NCBI GenBank assembly: GCA_025362575.1
Contig: JANYIQ010000051.1
Coordinates: 1 to 46,555, forward strand
Length of the DNA: 46,555 nucleotides
Direction of reading: 5' to 3'
DNA from: Bacteroidia bacterium
GTDB taxonomy: Bacteria; Bacteroidota; Bacteroidia; B-17B0; Aurantibacillaceae
In this document: positions 1-9,000 of the stretch, one piece after another
Layout of the letters: every line of letters begins with the position of its first letter
How positions within the stretch are numbered: the stretch's first letter is position 1
Notes under the pieces: model-generated
Databases searched by the model: none
What the model was told of the DNA's origin: nothing
What the model saw: only the letters and a program-made list of their open reading frames with translations
Program-made: the position numbers and the translations under genes

Positions 1-590
1 TACATAAAAAACGAAATGCCCCCTCTCCTGCTGGGAGAGGGAGAAAGGGTGAGGGTATATTTTGAATACTTTATTTCTTAAGGTTGTCGAGGATTAATTG
101 GATCAATAGTTTGATCCCCTTACTTTTTTCATCAAGCAAAAAAGAACGGAAGGTATTTGTTTGAAAATAACATGATGGAACCGGATCTCAATAAACAACA
201 GATTGCTTCGCTACCGCTCGCAATGACGCGGTGCAGTAAAAGAACTTCGTTGTAGGCATAATTCCGGAAGCATTTAATTAAGAACTACCTTAGATCGGAG
301 GGTTTTTGAAAACGAAATCTTAACTCCCGAACAGGATGTTACATAAAAAACGAAATGCCCCCTCTCCTGCTGGGAGAGGGAGAAAGGGTGAGGGTATATT
401 TTGAATACTTTATTTCTTAAGCTTGTCGAGGATTAACAGTTCAGGCCTCTTAATTTTTCTTTGATGAAAAAAGAACAGAAGAGCTTTGTTTGAAAACAAT
501 TTGATAGAGGAAAATCTCAATAAATAACAGATTGCTTCGATATCGCTCGCAATGACGCGCCGCCGTTAAAAAACTTCGTCAGGACCAATA
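1..590. repeat. Two direct copies of a composite repeat (A1, A2)
   Basis: Two similar ~250-bp copies start at 1 and 340. Each has a hairpin-forming CCTCTCC...GGGAGAGG block, a 'gaaagggtgaggg' tail, a shared stretch ending 'cttgtcgaggatta', then a block ending in the short repeat 'gattgcttcgctaccgctcgcaatgacg' (called B here). The first ~100 bases of the two copies are almost identical and later parts diverge. A third copy lies at about 1609-1760 and a partial one at about 36905-36985. No gene is visible before 746. Confidence 0.85.
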
Positions 591-700
591 ATCGCATCAG
601 CCTGCAATTCGCAACTTGCAGATCGCTTACTTTTTTGCCAATTATCTTACATGGGTAAGAAATTTTTTAACCATCAGGCTCGCTTATTTATAGTTCTTTA

Positions 701-708
701 TATTTTTG
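701..708 (+). promoter_or_regulatory. Possible Bacteroidota -7 box
   Basis: TATTTTTG fits the Bacteroidota -7 consensus TAnnTTTG and lies about 38 bases before the ATG of the PAP2-like gene. No clear TTTG -33 box is at the right distance, so the call is weak. Confidence 0.3.
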
Positions 709-745
709 TTCTCAATATTTTATTTAAGAATGATTTTTTAAAAAA

Positions 746-1336
746 ATGAAAGAACTGAACGAGAAATTATTTACTTACATTAATGGTTACAACCACCAAA
801 CCTTAGATGTGATCATGCGTTTTGCCGGCAGTTACTGGGTACTGTTGTTCACCCTTATGTTAACCGGCTATTGCTCCTTCTCTTATTTTAAAAAAATTGA
901 ACCTGACAGATCTTTTCGTTTATCGCTTTTATTTACTACCGGAACTTCCATGCTTTGTTTATTGGGAATAGTAGCCGTTAAATATTTCTTCGGTAACATT
1001 TTTCAATTGCCTCCTAATTCAGCTAACGCTCCTCCGGCAACCAATACTTTTGGAGCCATAAGTCAATTCCCTTTGCGTACATTCATCATATCTTATTTTG
1101 CTACACTCCTCATTTTCATTTTTGATGCTAAATACAGAGGCATCGGAATAATGCTTATTATTGTTGCGATCATAGTTTCATACAGCCGCATTTACACAGG
1201 TGTGCATTATCCCTTAAGCGTTGCCTTATCAGGTTTTTTTGGATCTTTATTCGCGTTTTTACTTTATCGCATCGATTCAAGCGCCACTGCAACAATAAAA
1301 GATTATGAGCACGAAAGACTTTCGAATGAACCTTGA
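746..1336 (+). CDS. PAP2-like membrane protein with degenerate phosphatase motifs
   Basis: A 196-aa polytopic membrane protein with about five hydrophobic segments and the layout of the PAP2 (type 2 phosphatidic acid phosphatase) superfamily, whose members dephosphorylate lipid phosphates or undecaprenyl pyrophosphate at the membrane. The third motif is recognisable near residue 146 (SRIYTGVHYPLS) and keeps Ser-Arg and the nucleophilic His, but the final Asp of SRX5HX3D is Ser. The second motif, normally PSGH, reads PLRT, so the general-acid His is lost. The first motif, KX6RP, lacks its RP after KYFFGNI. By family knowledge this should abolish or strongly reduce phosphatase activity, so a structural or binding role, or a decaying gene, is more likely. 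The ATG follows an A-rich leader. The gene stands alone between repeats. Confidence 0.75.
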   Translation: MKELNEKLFTYINGYNHQTLDVIMRFAGSYWVLLFTLMLTGYCSFSYFKKIEPDRSFRLSLLFTTGTSMLCLLGIVAVKYFFGNIFQLPPNSANAPPATNTFGAISQFPLRTFIISYFATLLIFIFDAKYRGIGIMLIIVAIIVSYSRIYTGVHYPLSVALSGFFGSLFAFLLYRIDSSATATIKDYEHERLSNEP

Positions 1337-2038
1337 ATTGTTTCTTCACATAGGACGATCTCAATAAAGAACAGATTGCTTCGCTACCGCTCGCAATGAC
1401 GCGGTGCTGTTGAAGAACTTTGTTTGGAGTAATACCCGCATCAGCACTGGCAAAACGTTGACTGTATAATAGCATACGAAAACTTCAAAATAGCACAAAC
1501 GATGTAGAAGGTTTTTGGGCACACACAAAATGGGGTGTTTAATCTGCAAATAGCACAATCATTGTCGGAGGGTTTTTGAAAACGAAATCTTAACTCGGAA
1601 GAGGATGCTACATAAAAACGAAATGCCCCTCTCCCAATGGGAGAGGGAGAAAGGGTGAGGGTGTATTTTGAATAATTTATTTTTTGAGCTTGTCGAGGAT
1701 TAATAGGATTAATAGTGCAGCCTCTTAATTTTTCCTTGATGAAAAAAAAGCAGAAGATTTTCACTTATCTTTTTTGGATCGGGATCAAAACCGTCAAGTC
1801 CTTTGTGTCATCCTGAGCGTTTGCCTCCACGCGAAGGATCTGCCTCTTCACAAAGGGTTTAAAATGGACTTCCCCACGGACAGATTGCTTCGCTATCGCT
1901 CGCAATGACGCCTTATGATGGAAGAACTTTGTTAGGAACAATACCCGCATCAGGCTCCACTAAGCCCTTTGTGTCATCCTGTCCCGACACGTCGGGAGAT
2001 CTGCCTCTTGAACAAAGGGATGAGAAATAGTATTATTT
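1337..2038. repeat. Mosaic intergenic repeats (B, A3, C types)
   Basis: No gene seen. It holds two copies of B (about 1374-1401 and 1880-1910), the module 'gcacacacaaaatgg...attgtcggaggg' that also precedes the E elements further right, a third copy of repeat A (about 1609-1760), and two copies of repeat C. C begins 'ctttgtgtcatcctg' and ends 'cacaaaggg' or similar, so its ends are inverted repeats. One C copy has the near-palindrome TCCCGACACGTCGGGA (about 1982-1997) in the middle. Confidence 0.8.
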
Positions 2039-2377
2039 TTGATGGTCATGAGGCATCACGAGTACTTTGTTTACATAGTAACTAATAATACAAAAACCAC
2101 GCTTTATATTGGAGTCACTAATAGCCTGGAGCAACGACTAACAGAACATTATTTGAATAAGGGAACTAAGAGATCTTTCGCCGGAAAATATAATTGTTTC
2201 TATTTACTATACTTTGAATCTTTTCAGTTTGTTTTTGATGCAATCGATCGTGAGAAAAAAATTAAAGGTTGGACACGAAAGAAAAAGGAAGAATTGATCA
2301 ATTCAGAGAATTCGGAATGGAAATTTCTTAATGATTCAATTATGAAATGGCCTCCTACAGAAGTTGTTTCACGGTAA
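2039..2377 (+). CDS. GIY-YIG nuclease-fold protein (UPF0213/YhbQ-like)
   Basis: A 112-aa single-domain protein of the GIY-YIG endonuclease superfamily. The N-terminus carries VYIVTN, then LYIGVTN about ten residues later (the GIY and YIG strands), followed by an Arg-containing helix (LEQRLTEHY) and a DAIDREKKIKGW helix with the conserved Glu. Stand-alone proteins of this size are common in Bacteroidota; their cellular substrate is largely unknown and a role in DNA repair or processing is only inferred. An in-frame ATG nine bases downstream (2048) would give a more typical start next to the first strand. The gene sits alone among repeats, a frequent setting for these small nuclease genes. Confidence 0.85.
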   Translation: MMVMRHHEYFVYIVTNNTKTTLYIGVTNSLEQRLTEHYLNKGTKRSFAGKYNCFYLLYFESFQFVFDAIDREKKIKGWTRKKKEELINSENSEWKFLNDSIMKWPPTEVVSR

Positions 2378-2638
2378 TAAATCCAACAATTTGATAGAGG
2401 CAGATCCTTCGGCAGGAGGCAGGCCTCAGGATGACAAATTGTTTAAGTGTAATGCTTCGATAGATGCCCTGCATCCACCAAACCTTTTGTGTCATCCTGT
2501 CCCGGCCCGCTGAGATGTCCAAGGAGTCTCTAACCCGAGCAAAGCGAAAGCTATCAAAATTCCCTAACAAAAAACTCTGCGAACTAATCTGTGAAAATCT
2601 GCGTGAAATGCATCTATATTGTGAGCTTGCGAACAAAA
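2378..2638. repeat. Repeat remnants between convergent genes
   Basis: Pieces of the 'ggcaggaggcaggcctcaggatgacaaa' and 'gtgtcatcctgtccc' repeats, then the text 'aaaaaactctgcgaactaatctgtgaaaatctgcg', which also looks like a dispersed repeat. No gene or clear terminator seen for the convergent gene pair. Confidence 0.5.
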
Positions 2639-4912
2639 CTAAAATCCTCCATCAAACAAACTCTCCTCGATCGGCATATCCTTAATGGCATCCAATTCGT
2701 ATTTACTGCAATCGAGTTCAATTTCGCCTAAAGTTTTAGGGCGTTCAAAATCACCTTTGCTGACTTTTAAAGTTTTATCGGCGTAAACTTTGTTGTAGAA
2801 TTTGGCCCAGATCGGCAGCGCCATGCTCGCGCCCTGACCCTGATCGGTGGTGTTAAAGTGAACACTACGGTCTTCACCCCCCACCCACAAACCTGCGGCT
2901 AAGTCGGGGGTGTAGCCAATGAACCAACCGTCGGAGTTGTTTTGTGTGGTTCCGGTTTTACCGGCAATTTGATTGCGTAAATTAAAACGGAAACGCAAAC
3001 GCGAACCGGTTCCAATATCGCAAACGCCACGCATTAATTGTACCATCACGTATGCTTTTTCTTCGCTGAATACTTCGTCGGTGGTGGGAATGAATTCTTC
3101 CAGCACTTTTCCATTTTTATCTTCAATGCGCGTTACAAAAGTGGGTTGCACATAAGTTCCTTTGTTGGCAAAGGTAGCATTGGCAGCCACCATTTCGTAT
3201 ACCGAAATATCAGGCGTTCCTAAACAAATACTCGGAACCGCCTCCATTGGCGCAGTAATGCCCATGCGGCGCGCCAGGTTTACAACGGCGGTTGGACCAA
3301 ATCGTTTCATCAAAGCTGCACTTACATAATTAATAGAGTTGGCCAATGCAAAACGCAGCGTTACATTTTTATTCTCAAACTTTTCTTCACCGGCTGCATT
3401 ATCAGGACACCATTCTTTTCCTAAACCATCGGGTATGCAGGTACGCACATTCGGAATCTGATAACAAGGCGAATATCCTTCCTGAATGGCCATGGCGTAA
3501 ACAAATGGTTTAAAGGTGGAACCTACTTGTCGTCTTCCAACTTTTACGTGATCGTATTTAAAATGTTTGTGATTTATTCCTCCAACCCAGGCTTTAACAT
3601 AACCGGTTTGAGGTTCAATGGCTACAAAGCCTGTTTGCAGGAAACTCTTATAATACCGTATGCTGTCCCAGGGCGTTAGTGTGGTGTCAACATCTCCCCG
3701 CAAGGTGTAAACCGTCATGTTTACCGGTACGTGAAAATTCTTTTCAATGTCTTCAGGGCTCATTCCATTGCTGCGCAATAATCGGTAACGGTCGCTGCGT
3801 TTCATGCCTGATCGCATAATGGCGGCTATCTCTTCTTTTTTAACGTTCCACGCAAATGGGGCATTGCGTTTTGTTTTACACTCCTTATCAAAAACCTTTT
3901 GCAGTTCGGTCATGTATTCCTGCACGGCCTCTTCGGCATATTGCTGCATGCGCGAATCGATCGTTGTATATATACGCAAGCCATCGCGATAAATATTGTA
4001 TGGTTTTTTTGTTTCCGGATTAATGTGTGTTTCGCACCAGCTTTTTAAAAAGTTCTCGCGCAGGTATTCTCTGAAATAAGGTGCAGGCCCGTCGTTGTGG
4101 TCTTCCGGGCGAAATACCAGCCCCAGCGGTTTTACTTTAAGTGAATCAAATTGTGTCTGGTTAATGTAACCGTATTTAAGCATTTGTGCCAATACCACAT
4201 TGCGTCGGCCTTTGGTGGCTTCGGCACGTTTTGGATTTACAGGATTGAATAACGAAGGATTCTTGGCCATGCCTATTAACATGGCCGCTTCCTGCACTTC
4301 AAGACTATCGCAGGATTTATTGAAATAAATTTTTGCTGCCGATTTTATCCCCACTGCCAAATTCAAAAAATCGAATTTGTTGAGGTACATGGTCATGATC
4401 TCTTCTTTGGTATAATTTTTTTCGAGGCGCGCTGCAATTATCCACTCTTTAATTTTACGGGTAAGCAATTGCGTCTTGCTTAATTTTTCGCGTGGAAACA
4501 TCATCTTGGCCAGCTGCTGAGTAATGGTACTTCCACCACCTTTCGAGCCGCCGGTAACTGCTCCGGAAGCCGCACGAAACAAGGCTTTAATGTCTACCCC
4601 GCTATGCTCGTAAAAACGGGCGTCTTCGGTGGCGATCAGTGCTTTTGCAAGGTCGCTATCCAGATCTTTATAGCTAACGTTAACGCGATTCTCGTTATAA
4701 TATTTTCCTAAAACTTTTGCATCGGCACTGTATATAACGGTGGCCAGATTGCTCTTCGGGTTCTGCAATTCTTCAACGCTTGGCAGATCACCAAAAAACT
4801 CGCGGGCAATTAAGGATACTAAAAGAAAAATGATAATAAAGGGGGTCCATATCATTAACCAGGTAAGAGCAATGTATTTTGTGTTTTTGGCCACAGGTGG
4901 TTTTTGTTTCAA
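2639..4912 (-). CDS. Penicillin-binding protein 1A (class A PBP)
   Basis: A 757-aa bifunctional peptidoglycan synthase anchored in the inner membrane. A cytoplasmic tail of about 13 residues leads into one membrane helix (about 14-36). The GT51 glycosyltransferase domain follows, with the catalytic Glu at residue 96 (ATEDARFYEHSG) and GGSTITQQLAK. The transpeptidase domain has STFK near residue 464 (nucleophilic Ser), SIN in NSINYVSA, and KTG near residue 651 in AGKTGTTQNNSDGW. All key residues are present and the length is normal for the family. The reactions are glycan chain polymerisation from lipid II and peptide cross-linking in the periplasm. It is transcribed alone, away from the outer-membrane gene upstream. 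Confidence 0.95.
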   Translation of the reverse strand: MKQKPPVAKNTKYIALTWLMIWTPFIIIFLLVSLIAREFFGDLPSVEELQNPKSNLATVIYSADAKVLGKYYNENRVNVSYKDLDSDLAKALIATEDARFYEHSGVDIKALFRAASGAVTGGSKGGGSTITQQLAKMMFPREKLSKTQLLTRKIKEWIIAARLEKNYTKEEIMTMYLNKFDFLNLAVGIKSAAKIYFNKSCDSLEVQEAAMLIGMAKNPSLFNPVNPKRAEATKGRRNVVLAQMLKYGYINQTQFDSLKVKPLGLVFRPEDHNDGPAPYFREYLRENFLKSWCETHINPETKKPYNIYRDGLRIYTTIDSRMQQYAEEAVQEYMTELQKVFDKECKTKRNAPFAWNVKKEEIAAIMRSGMKRSDRYRLLRSNGMSPEDIEKNFHVPVNMTVYTLRGDVDTTLTPWDSIRYYKSFLQTGFVAIEPQTGYVKAWVGGINHKHFKYDHVKVGRRQVGSTFKPFVYAMAIQEGYSPCYQIPNVRTCIPDGLGKEWCPDNAAGEEKFENKNVTLRFALANSINYVSAALMKRFGPTAVVNLARRMGITAPMEAVPSICLGTPDISVYEMVAANATFANKGTYVQPTFVTRIEDKNGKVLEEFIPTTDEVFSEEKAYVMVQLMRGVCDIGTGSRLRFRFNLRNQIAGKTGTTQNNSDGWFIGYTPDLAAGLWVGGEDRSVHFNTTDQGQGASMALPIWAKFYNKVYADKTLKVSKGDFERPKTLGEIELDCSKYELDAIKDMPIEESLFDGGF

Positions 4913-5498
4913 AAGTAAGGATTTTAAGATAATGGAGGAATGTGTTTATTATTTAATTAGAGGTGGGGCTTCGAGGAGCGATGAGTAAATGGAACCTGCC
5001 TTGCCGGCAGGCAGGCGCAAATGCCTTCGGCATACACGGAAAGAAAGGATTTACGCGGATTTGATCATGCAATGTTTCGATGTTGCGTTTTTTATTCAGA
5101 ACAAAAAACTCCTTCTCCGTGAAACTTTGTGTTCTCCGTCACGACGCGTCGTGATCCATGGTTTAATTAAGATAATAGGAACCTGCCTGCCTGCCGGCAG
5201 GCGCAGATGCCTTTGGCATACACGGAAAGAACGGATTTAAAAGGATTTGTGTATTCAATGTTTCGATGTTGCGTTTTTTAACATGAAGTTTAAAGGCCAT
5301 TCTCTGTGAAACTCCGTGGTCTCTATCACGACGCGTCGTGATCCGTGGTTAACAAATCAAACTATCCCTTTGTGGTTGCTTTGCGTCTTTGACTCCGCTT
5401 CGCTTCGTCAAATCCACCTCCCATTTTAGGGGAGGTGCTGTTTCCGCTTTTAAGCAAAGATCTTTTCAGGAAACCTGACCTGAAAATTAAAAAAACTT
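4913..5498. repeat. D-type repeats with CCTGCCGGCAGG and TCACGACGCGTCGTGA palindromes
   Basis: Two copies (about 4990-5160 and 5170-5350) of a repeat containing 'gatgcctttggcatacacggaaagaacggattt' and 'gtattcaatgtttcgatgttgcgttttt'. Each carries a copy of the 12-bp palindrome CCTGCCGGCAGG or part of it, and each ends with the perfect 16-bp palindrome TCACGACGCGTCGTGA (5139-5154 and 5326-5341). Small open frames here only read the repeat and are not genes. Confidence 0.8.
5463..5486 (-). terminator. Possible stem-loop after the outer-membrane barrel gene
   Basis: Perfect 8-bp inverted repeat TTTTCAGG/CCTGAAAA with an 8-base loop, 12 bases beyond the stop of the minus-strand gene. It lacks a long T-run on the expected side, so terminator function is uncertain. 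Confidence 0.35.
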
Positions 5499-6215
5499 CT
5501 AAAACTTGAACGAAAGCCCTCCTTGTATCACCGACCATTTGTCGATCCCGAGCTCAGCATAAAAACCTACATTATCGGTAATGTAATAACGAAGTCCGGC
5601 GGTGATGGAAAAATAAACAGGAATTAAACCATTATACGTTTGTGTAGGTGGCAAGCTTGAATTTGGGTCGGTTGTACTGTACGACTCAGTGTATTTGTTA
5701 GCCGAATAACCTGCAGCAACTCCTGCATAAGGGTCTAACTTTTTGCCTGTGCCGAAGTGAAAATTGATGCGTGCGCCGGCTGAAAAACTGGTGTAGTACC
5801 ACTTGTACACATCAGTATAGCTTACATAATTTGAACTAGAGCCAAGATAGCTCTGATACGTTTGTGTTTGAGTGAGTGTAAAATTATAATAACCAAAAGA
5901 AGCGCCTACTGCCACAACTTTATTTAAACCATATTCGAACTTAAGAAAAGCAGGACCTAAACCTTTTATGTCGCTTACCACATTTGATGAGGAACCATAT
6001 GCTCCGTTTGTGCTGGAATTGGAATTCGCCGCTTTAAATATGGCTTTATAGATATTCGGAAAACCATAACCAACGGTTAACACCATCTTACCTTCATCAA
6101 AAGCTTTCTCGGGGTTTTCGTCTTTGCCTTTTGTTTTGTCGCTTGAAGACTGAGCACTTAAAAAGTTCACCGAACTGATAAAAATTAAGGCGATAAGAGA
6201 TTTAATTATTTTCAT
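5499..6215 (-). CDS. Outer-membrane beta-barrel protein
   Basis: A 238-aa protein with a signal peptide of about 21 residues ending in LSAQ, a typical Bacteroidota signal peptidase I site. After a short charged linker it consists of alternating strands rich in Gly, Tyr and Phe (for example FLKFEYGLNKVVAVGASFGYYNF and FSITAGLRYYITDNVGFYAELG), ending in an aromatic C-terminus (SFKF). This is the pattern of the small eight- to ten-strand outer-membrane barrels (OMP_b-brl class). No enzymatic motif is seen and the specific role is unknown. It is a single-gene unit; the 11-bp-phased array lies about 400 bases upstream of its start. Confidence 0.8.
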   Translation of the reverse strand: MKIIKSLIALIFISSVNFLSAQSSSDKTKGKDENPEKAFDEGKMVLTVGYGFPNIYKAIFKAANSNSSTNGAYGSSSNVVSDIKGLGPAFLKFEYGLNKVVAVGASFGYYNFTLTQTQTYQSYLGSSSNYVSYTDVYKWYYTSFSAGARINFHFGTGKKLDPYAGVAAGYSANKYTESYSTTDPNSSLPPTQTYNGLIPVYFSITAGLRYYITDNVGFYAELGIDKWSVIQGGLSFKF

Positions 6216-6620
6216 ATATGGTTTAGTTTACAATAAAGGTATTCTAATAAATTAAATCTGCAATTTTATTAGAGGCTACCGATGGGTATAGGGATTTTTA
6301 TGGGATAAACTTCGCTTCGCTCAGTGATTTTTAGGGGCTCCTTGGGCATCCCGAAGCGTTGGGACAGGATGACAAATGGAACCTGCCTGCCTGCCTGCAC
6401 AGATGCCTTTGGGCATACACGGAAAGAACGGATTTAAAAGGATTTGTGTATTCAATGTTTCCGTGTGGCGTTTTTTAGTTTGAAGCTTAACGTCCATTCT
6501 CTGTCACAACGCGTTGTGGGTAATCGTTGTTAAAGGGGGGGAGTAAGTCGCCAGGCGGTTCTTTAAAAAACATTTCGAAAAAAATAAATAGTTCTTCCTA
6601 TAATTTCCACCCCCTCTCTC
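6216..6620. repeat. D-type repeat upstream of the barrel gene
   Basis: A further D copy (about 6375-6520) with 'gcatacacggaaagaacggattt' and a variant palindrome CACAACGCGTTGTG (6505-6518). Compared with the copies at 5139 and 5326, both arms have changed together (GAC..GTC to AAC..GTT). No gene seen. Confidence 0.7.
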
Positions 6621-6796
6621 ATACTCTTCTAATACATGTCTCATACTTTTGTAATACCTCTTGTATAGCTCTTCCCCGTAGTACCCATACATAGGCCATA
6701 CACTAAGCATACACTCCTCATACATTAAGCATACACTCCTGATACACTTTCCATACACTCCTCATACTCTCTTCATACATTAAGCATACACTAAGC
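6621..6796. repeat. 11-bp phased repeat array with ATAC at the start of each unit
   Basis: ATAC starts at 6621, 6632, 6643, 6654, 6687, 6698, 6709, 6720, 6731, 6742, 6753, 6764, 6775 and 6786; the phase is kept at 6665 by ATAG and is broken only at 6676. Units are 11 bases, for example ATACACTCCTC, ATACATTAAGC and ATACACTAAGC. The right half is nearly regular and the left half degenerate. A spacing close to one helical turn puts the ATAC steps on nearly one face of the DNA. There are no spacers, so it is not CRISPR. Confidence 0.9.
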
Positions 6797-7535
6797 CTGC
6801 ATTTTCAAAAAAGATCAATTATTTTTAGGGTAAAAACACCCTTTTTTACAGGTGTTTATACGGTGGTAAAACAGCCCTGAATACTGTAAAAGTAAAGCAC
6901 ACCGGGGTTTTTAAAAAGGCCGCATCGCCCGTGCTCTCAAAATTTTGAGTATTGGCGGGGCTTGCAGATCAGGTGCCCATGACCAAAAAAGATATTAGAA
7001 CCAGATTAGATTAACATGTAATAATAAACAATTAATTGTGTTAAAGTGCCCTATTTTAGGTCATAAACAGGCAAAAATGACCCATAAAATATGTATATTC
7101 GCAAAGCAATACTTCGGCCTCTCTTATATGTTAAATGGGACCGAAGAGGCGAAGCTTTGAATACACAAACGAAGCTTATAATTTTGAAAATCAGTAGTTT
7201 AAATCAAAATTGGCCCCCATACCAATTCATTCAAGATCAAAGCAAATTCTAATGACGATCTTTTTTTGAAAACAATTTATTTACACAGCAATTTCCGGTT
7301 CTTATCAGGAACTCATTCCGGAAACGATGTAAGAAATGAACCACTAGAAGAATTGAAGAGATCAAAAATAAAAAACGCAACATCGAAACATTGAATATAC
7401 AGATCAGCCTCACCCTCGGTCCCTTTGATGGCAGAATTACTTTTGCTTTTTGCGCCATCGAATCCTGTGGATTTCCAAAGGAGAGGGAAGAAGAGGCAGG
7501 GTAGCGAGGAATAATTTTATCATAATAAAAAACGC
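6797..7535. other. Gene-free region with palindromes and a possible small RNA
   Basis: No convincing protein gene. It contains a short GGGT/ACCC hairpin followed by six T (about 6829-6846), a perfect 14-bp palindrome CTCAAAATTTTGAG (6936-6949), an inverted pair GGTCAT/ATGACC (7059-7064 and 7077-7082) just before a TATATTCG-like promoter sequence (about 7092-7099), and a bulged hairpin CTTCGGCCTCT/AGAGGCGAAG at about 7112-7155. The order of operator-like pair, promoter-like box and hairpin could be a small RNA gene, but nothing proves transcription. Confidence 0.4.
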
Positions 7536-7850
7536 CACTCAGAAACATTGAATACACAAATCCTTTTAAATCCGTTCTTTCCGTGTATGCCGAAGGCATC
7601 AGCGCCTGCCTGCCGGCAGGCAGGTTCCCATGGTTTCTAAGCTTTATACTAAAAAACGCCACTCAGAAACATTGAATACACAAATCCTTTTAAATCCGTT
7701 CTTTCCGCGTATGCCGAAGGCATCTGCGTTCTATTGCCAATAGAATGTGGATTTATAAAAAATAAAAAACGCAACACCGAAACATTGAATACACAAATCC
7801 TTTTAAATCCGTTCTTTCCGTGTGTCGCCAAAGGCGATCCGAGTTCCCAT
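7536..7850 (-). repeat. Inverted D-type repeats (three copies)
   Basis: Three copies of the D repeat in reverse orientation, at about 7536-7632, 7650-7725 and 7765-7845. Each reads 'aacattgaatacacaaatccttttaaatccgttctttccg' and is followed by variants of 'tatgccgaaggcatc'. The first ends with the CCTGCCGGCAGG palindrome. Open frames here translate only the repeat. Confidence 0.8.
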
Positions 7851-7895
7851 GGCCTCTAAAAAAATGAGCAACGCGAACCCCACCCTTTCATCATA

Positions 7896-8888
7896 ATGTC
7901 CTACCAAAAAATATCCAACACTAAAGTCCTCGTCACAGGAGGGGCTGGATTTATTGGATCAAATCTTTGCGAAGACCTTTTAAAAAACAATAACCAAGTT
8001 GTTTGCCTCGACAATTTCAGTACCGGGCGAAGAATAAACATTGAAGAATTTTTAAAGAACCCCAACTTCAAACTCATTGAAGGCGATATACGCCACCTGC
8101 AAGATTGCAACAGTGCCATGCAAGGTGTACAAATAGTTTTACAGCAGGCAGCATTGGGCAGCGTAACGCGAAGCATTAACGACCCTATTACAACGAACTC
8201 GGTAAACGTTGATGGTTTTTTAAACATGCTGGTAGCAGCCCGCGATGCAAAAGTAAAACGTTTTGTGTACGCCGCCAGCAGCAGTACTTATGGCGACAGC
8301 GAAACCCTGCCTAAGGTAGAAGAGGTAATTGGAAAACCGTTGAGCCCTTATGCAGTTACAAAATATGTGAACGAATTATACGCCCATGTGTTTGGCTTGA
8401 ATTATGGTTTAGATTGTATAGGATTAAGATATTTTAACGTGTATGGCCGCCGGCAAGATCCTAACGGCGCTTACGCAGCGGTGATCCCAAAATTTACCAT
8501 GATGCTGATGGCACATGAATCTCCACAAATAAACGGAGATGGTACTAACAGCCGAGACTTTACCTACATCGACAATGTAATTCAAATGAATCATTTGGCG
8601 GCATTAACAAGCAATACAAAAGCCAAAGCTCAGGTGTTTAATACAGCAGTGGGCGAACGCGCAGACTTGAATAGGCTCCTCCATCTGCTCAAAAAATACT
8701 TAAGCGTTTACGACGCTAAAATTGCCGGGGTAGAAATTAAATACGGACCTGATCGTAAAGGCGACATACCGCATTCTCTGGCGAGTATTGATAAGGCGAT
8801 TAAAATATTAAACTATAAACCTTCGCACACGCTCGAGCAAGGATTAAAAGAGGCTACTGAATGGTACTGGAAAAATCTTAGAGAATAG
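7896..8888 (+). CDS. UDP-GlcNAc(A) C4-epimerase, TviC/WbpP/WbgU-type
   Basis: A 330-aa extended short-chain dehydrogenase. Near the N-terminus is the NAD-binding Rossmann motif TGGAGFIGSNL (residues 14-24), then DNFSTG, QAALGSVTRSINDPITTNSVNVDGFLNML, the catalytic Ser region AASSSTYGD, the YxxxK pair in SPYAVTKYVNE, and GLRYFNVYGRRQDPNGAY. This whole pattern matches the TviC/WbpP group, which converts UDP-N-acetylglucosamine or its uronic acid to the galacto form for surface polysaccharides. It is the first gene of the polysaccharide locus. A C-terminal fragment with high DNA similarity lies at 10497-10863 and a tiny 3' remnant at 8940. The exact substrate cannot be fixed from sequence. Confidence 0.92.
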   Translation: MSYQKISNTKVLVTGGAGFIGSNLCEDLLKNNNQVVCLDNFSTGRRINIEEFLKNPNFKLIEGDIRHLQDCNSAMQGVQIVLQQAALGSVTRSINDPITTNSVNVDGFLNMLVAARDAKVKRFVYAASSSTYGDSETLPKVEEVIGKPLSPYAVTKYVNELYAHVFGLNYGLDCIGLRYFNVYGRRQDPNGAYAAVIPKFTMMLMAHESPQINGDGTNSRDFTYIDNVIQMNHLAALTSNTKAKAQVFNTAVGERADLNRLLHLLKKYLSVYDAKIAGVEIKYGPDRKGDIPHSLASIDKAIKILNYKPSHTLEQGLKEATEWYWKNLRE

Positions 8889-8938
8889 AAGTTGAACTTT
8901 AACCTTGTGCCTTCAACCTCAAATTTTTTATTTTTAAA

Positions 8939-8964
8939 ATGGTACTGGAAGAATTTAAAAAACC
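8939..8964 (+). pseudogene. Third remnant of the epimerase 3' end
   Basis: 'tggtactggaagaattta' encodes WYWKNL, the same ending as the complete epimerase (WYWKNLRE) and the fragment at 10863 (WYWKNLK). It lies 50 bases after the epimerase stop and just before the AlbA_2 gene. It is best read as a leftover of another epimerase copy from a tandem duplication. The match is short, so the call rests on position as well as sequence. Confidence 0.6.
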
Positions 8965-9000
8965 CTTTGTCTCCGGATAACTAAACACCGGCATAGTAAT

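Noticed and set aside
2464-2685. Short frame after the GIY-YIG gene
   Set aside because: Built from repeat C and dispersed intergenic text and overlapping the 3' end of the PBP gene.
4989-5240. Frame with LPAGRRKCLRHTRKERI repeated twice
   Set aside because: Direct translation of two D repeats, with no start context or domain.
6621-6796. The 11-bp array as a CRISPR
   Set aside because: Units are 11 bases without spacers, and no cas gene is near.
7249-7831. Minus-strand frames with NLPAGRQ and TERTDLKGFVYSMF peptides
   Set aside because: They read the inverted D repeats; the same peptides recur at each copy.
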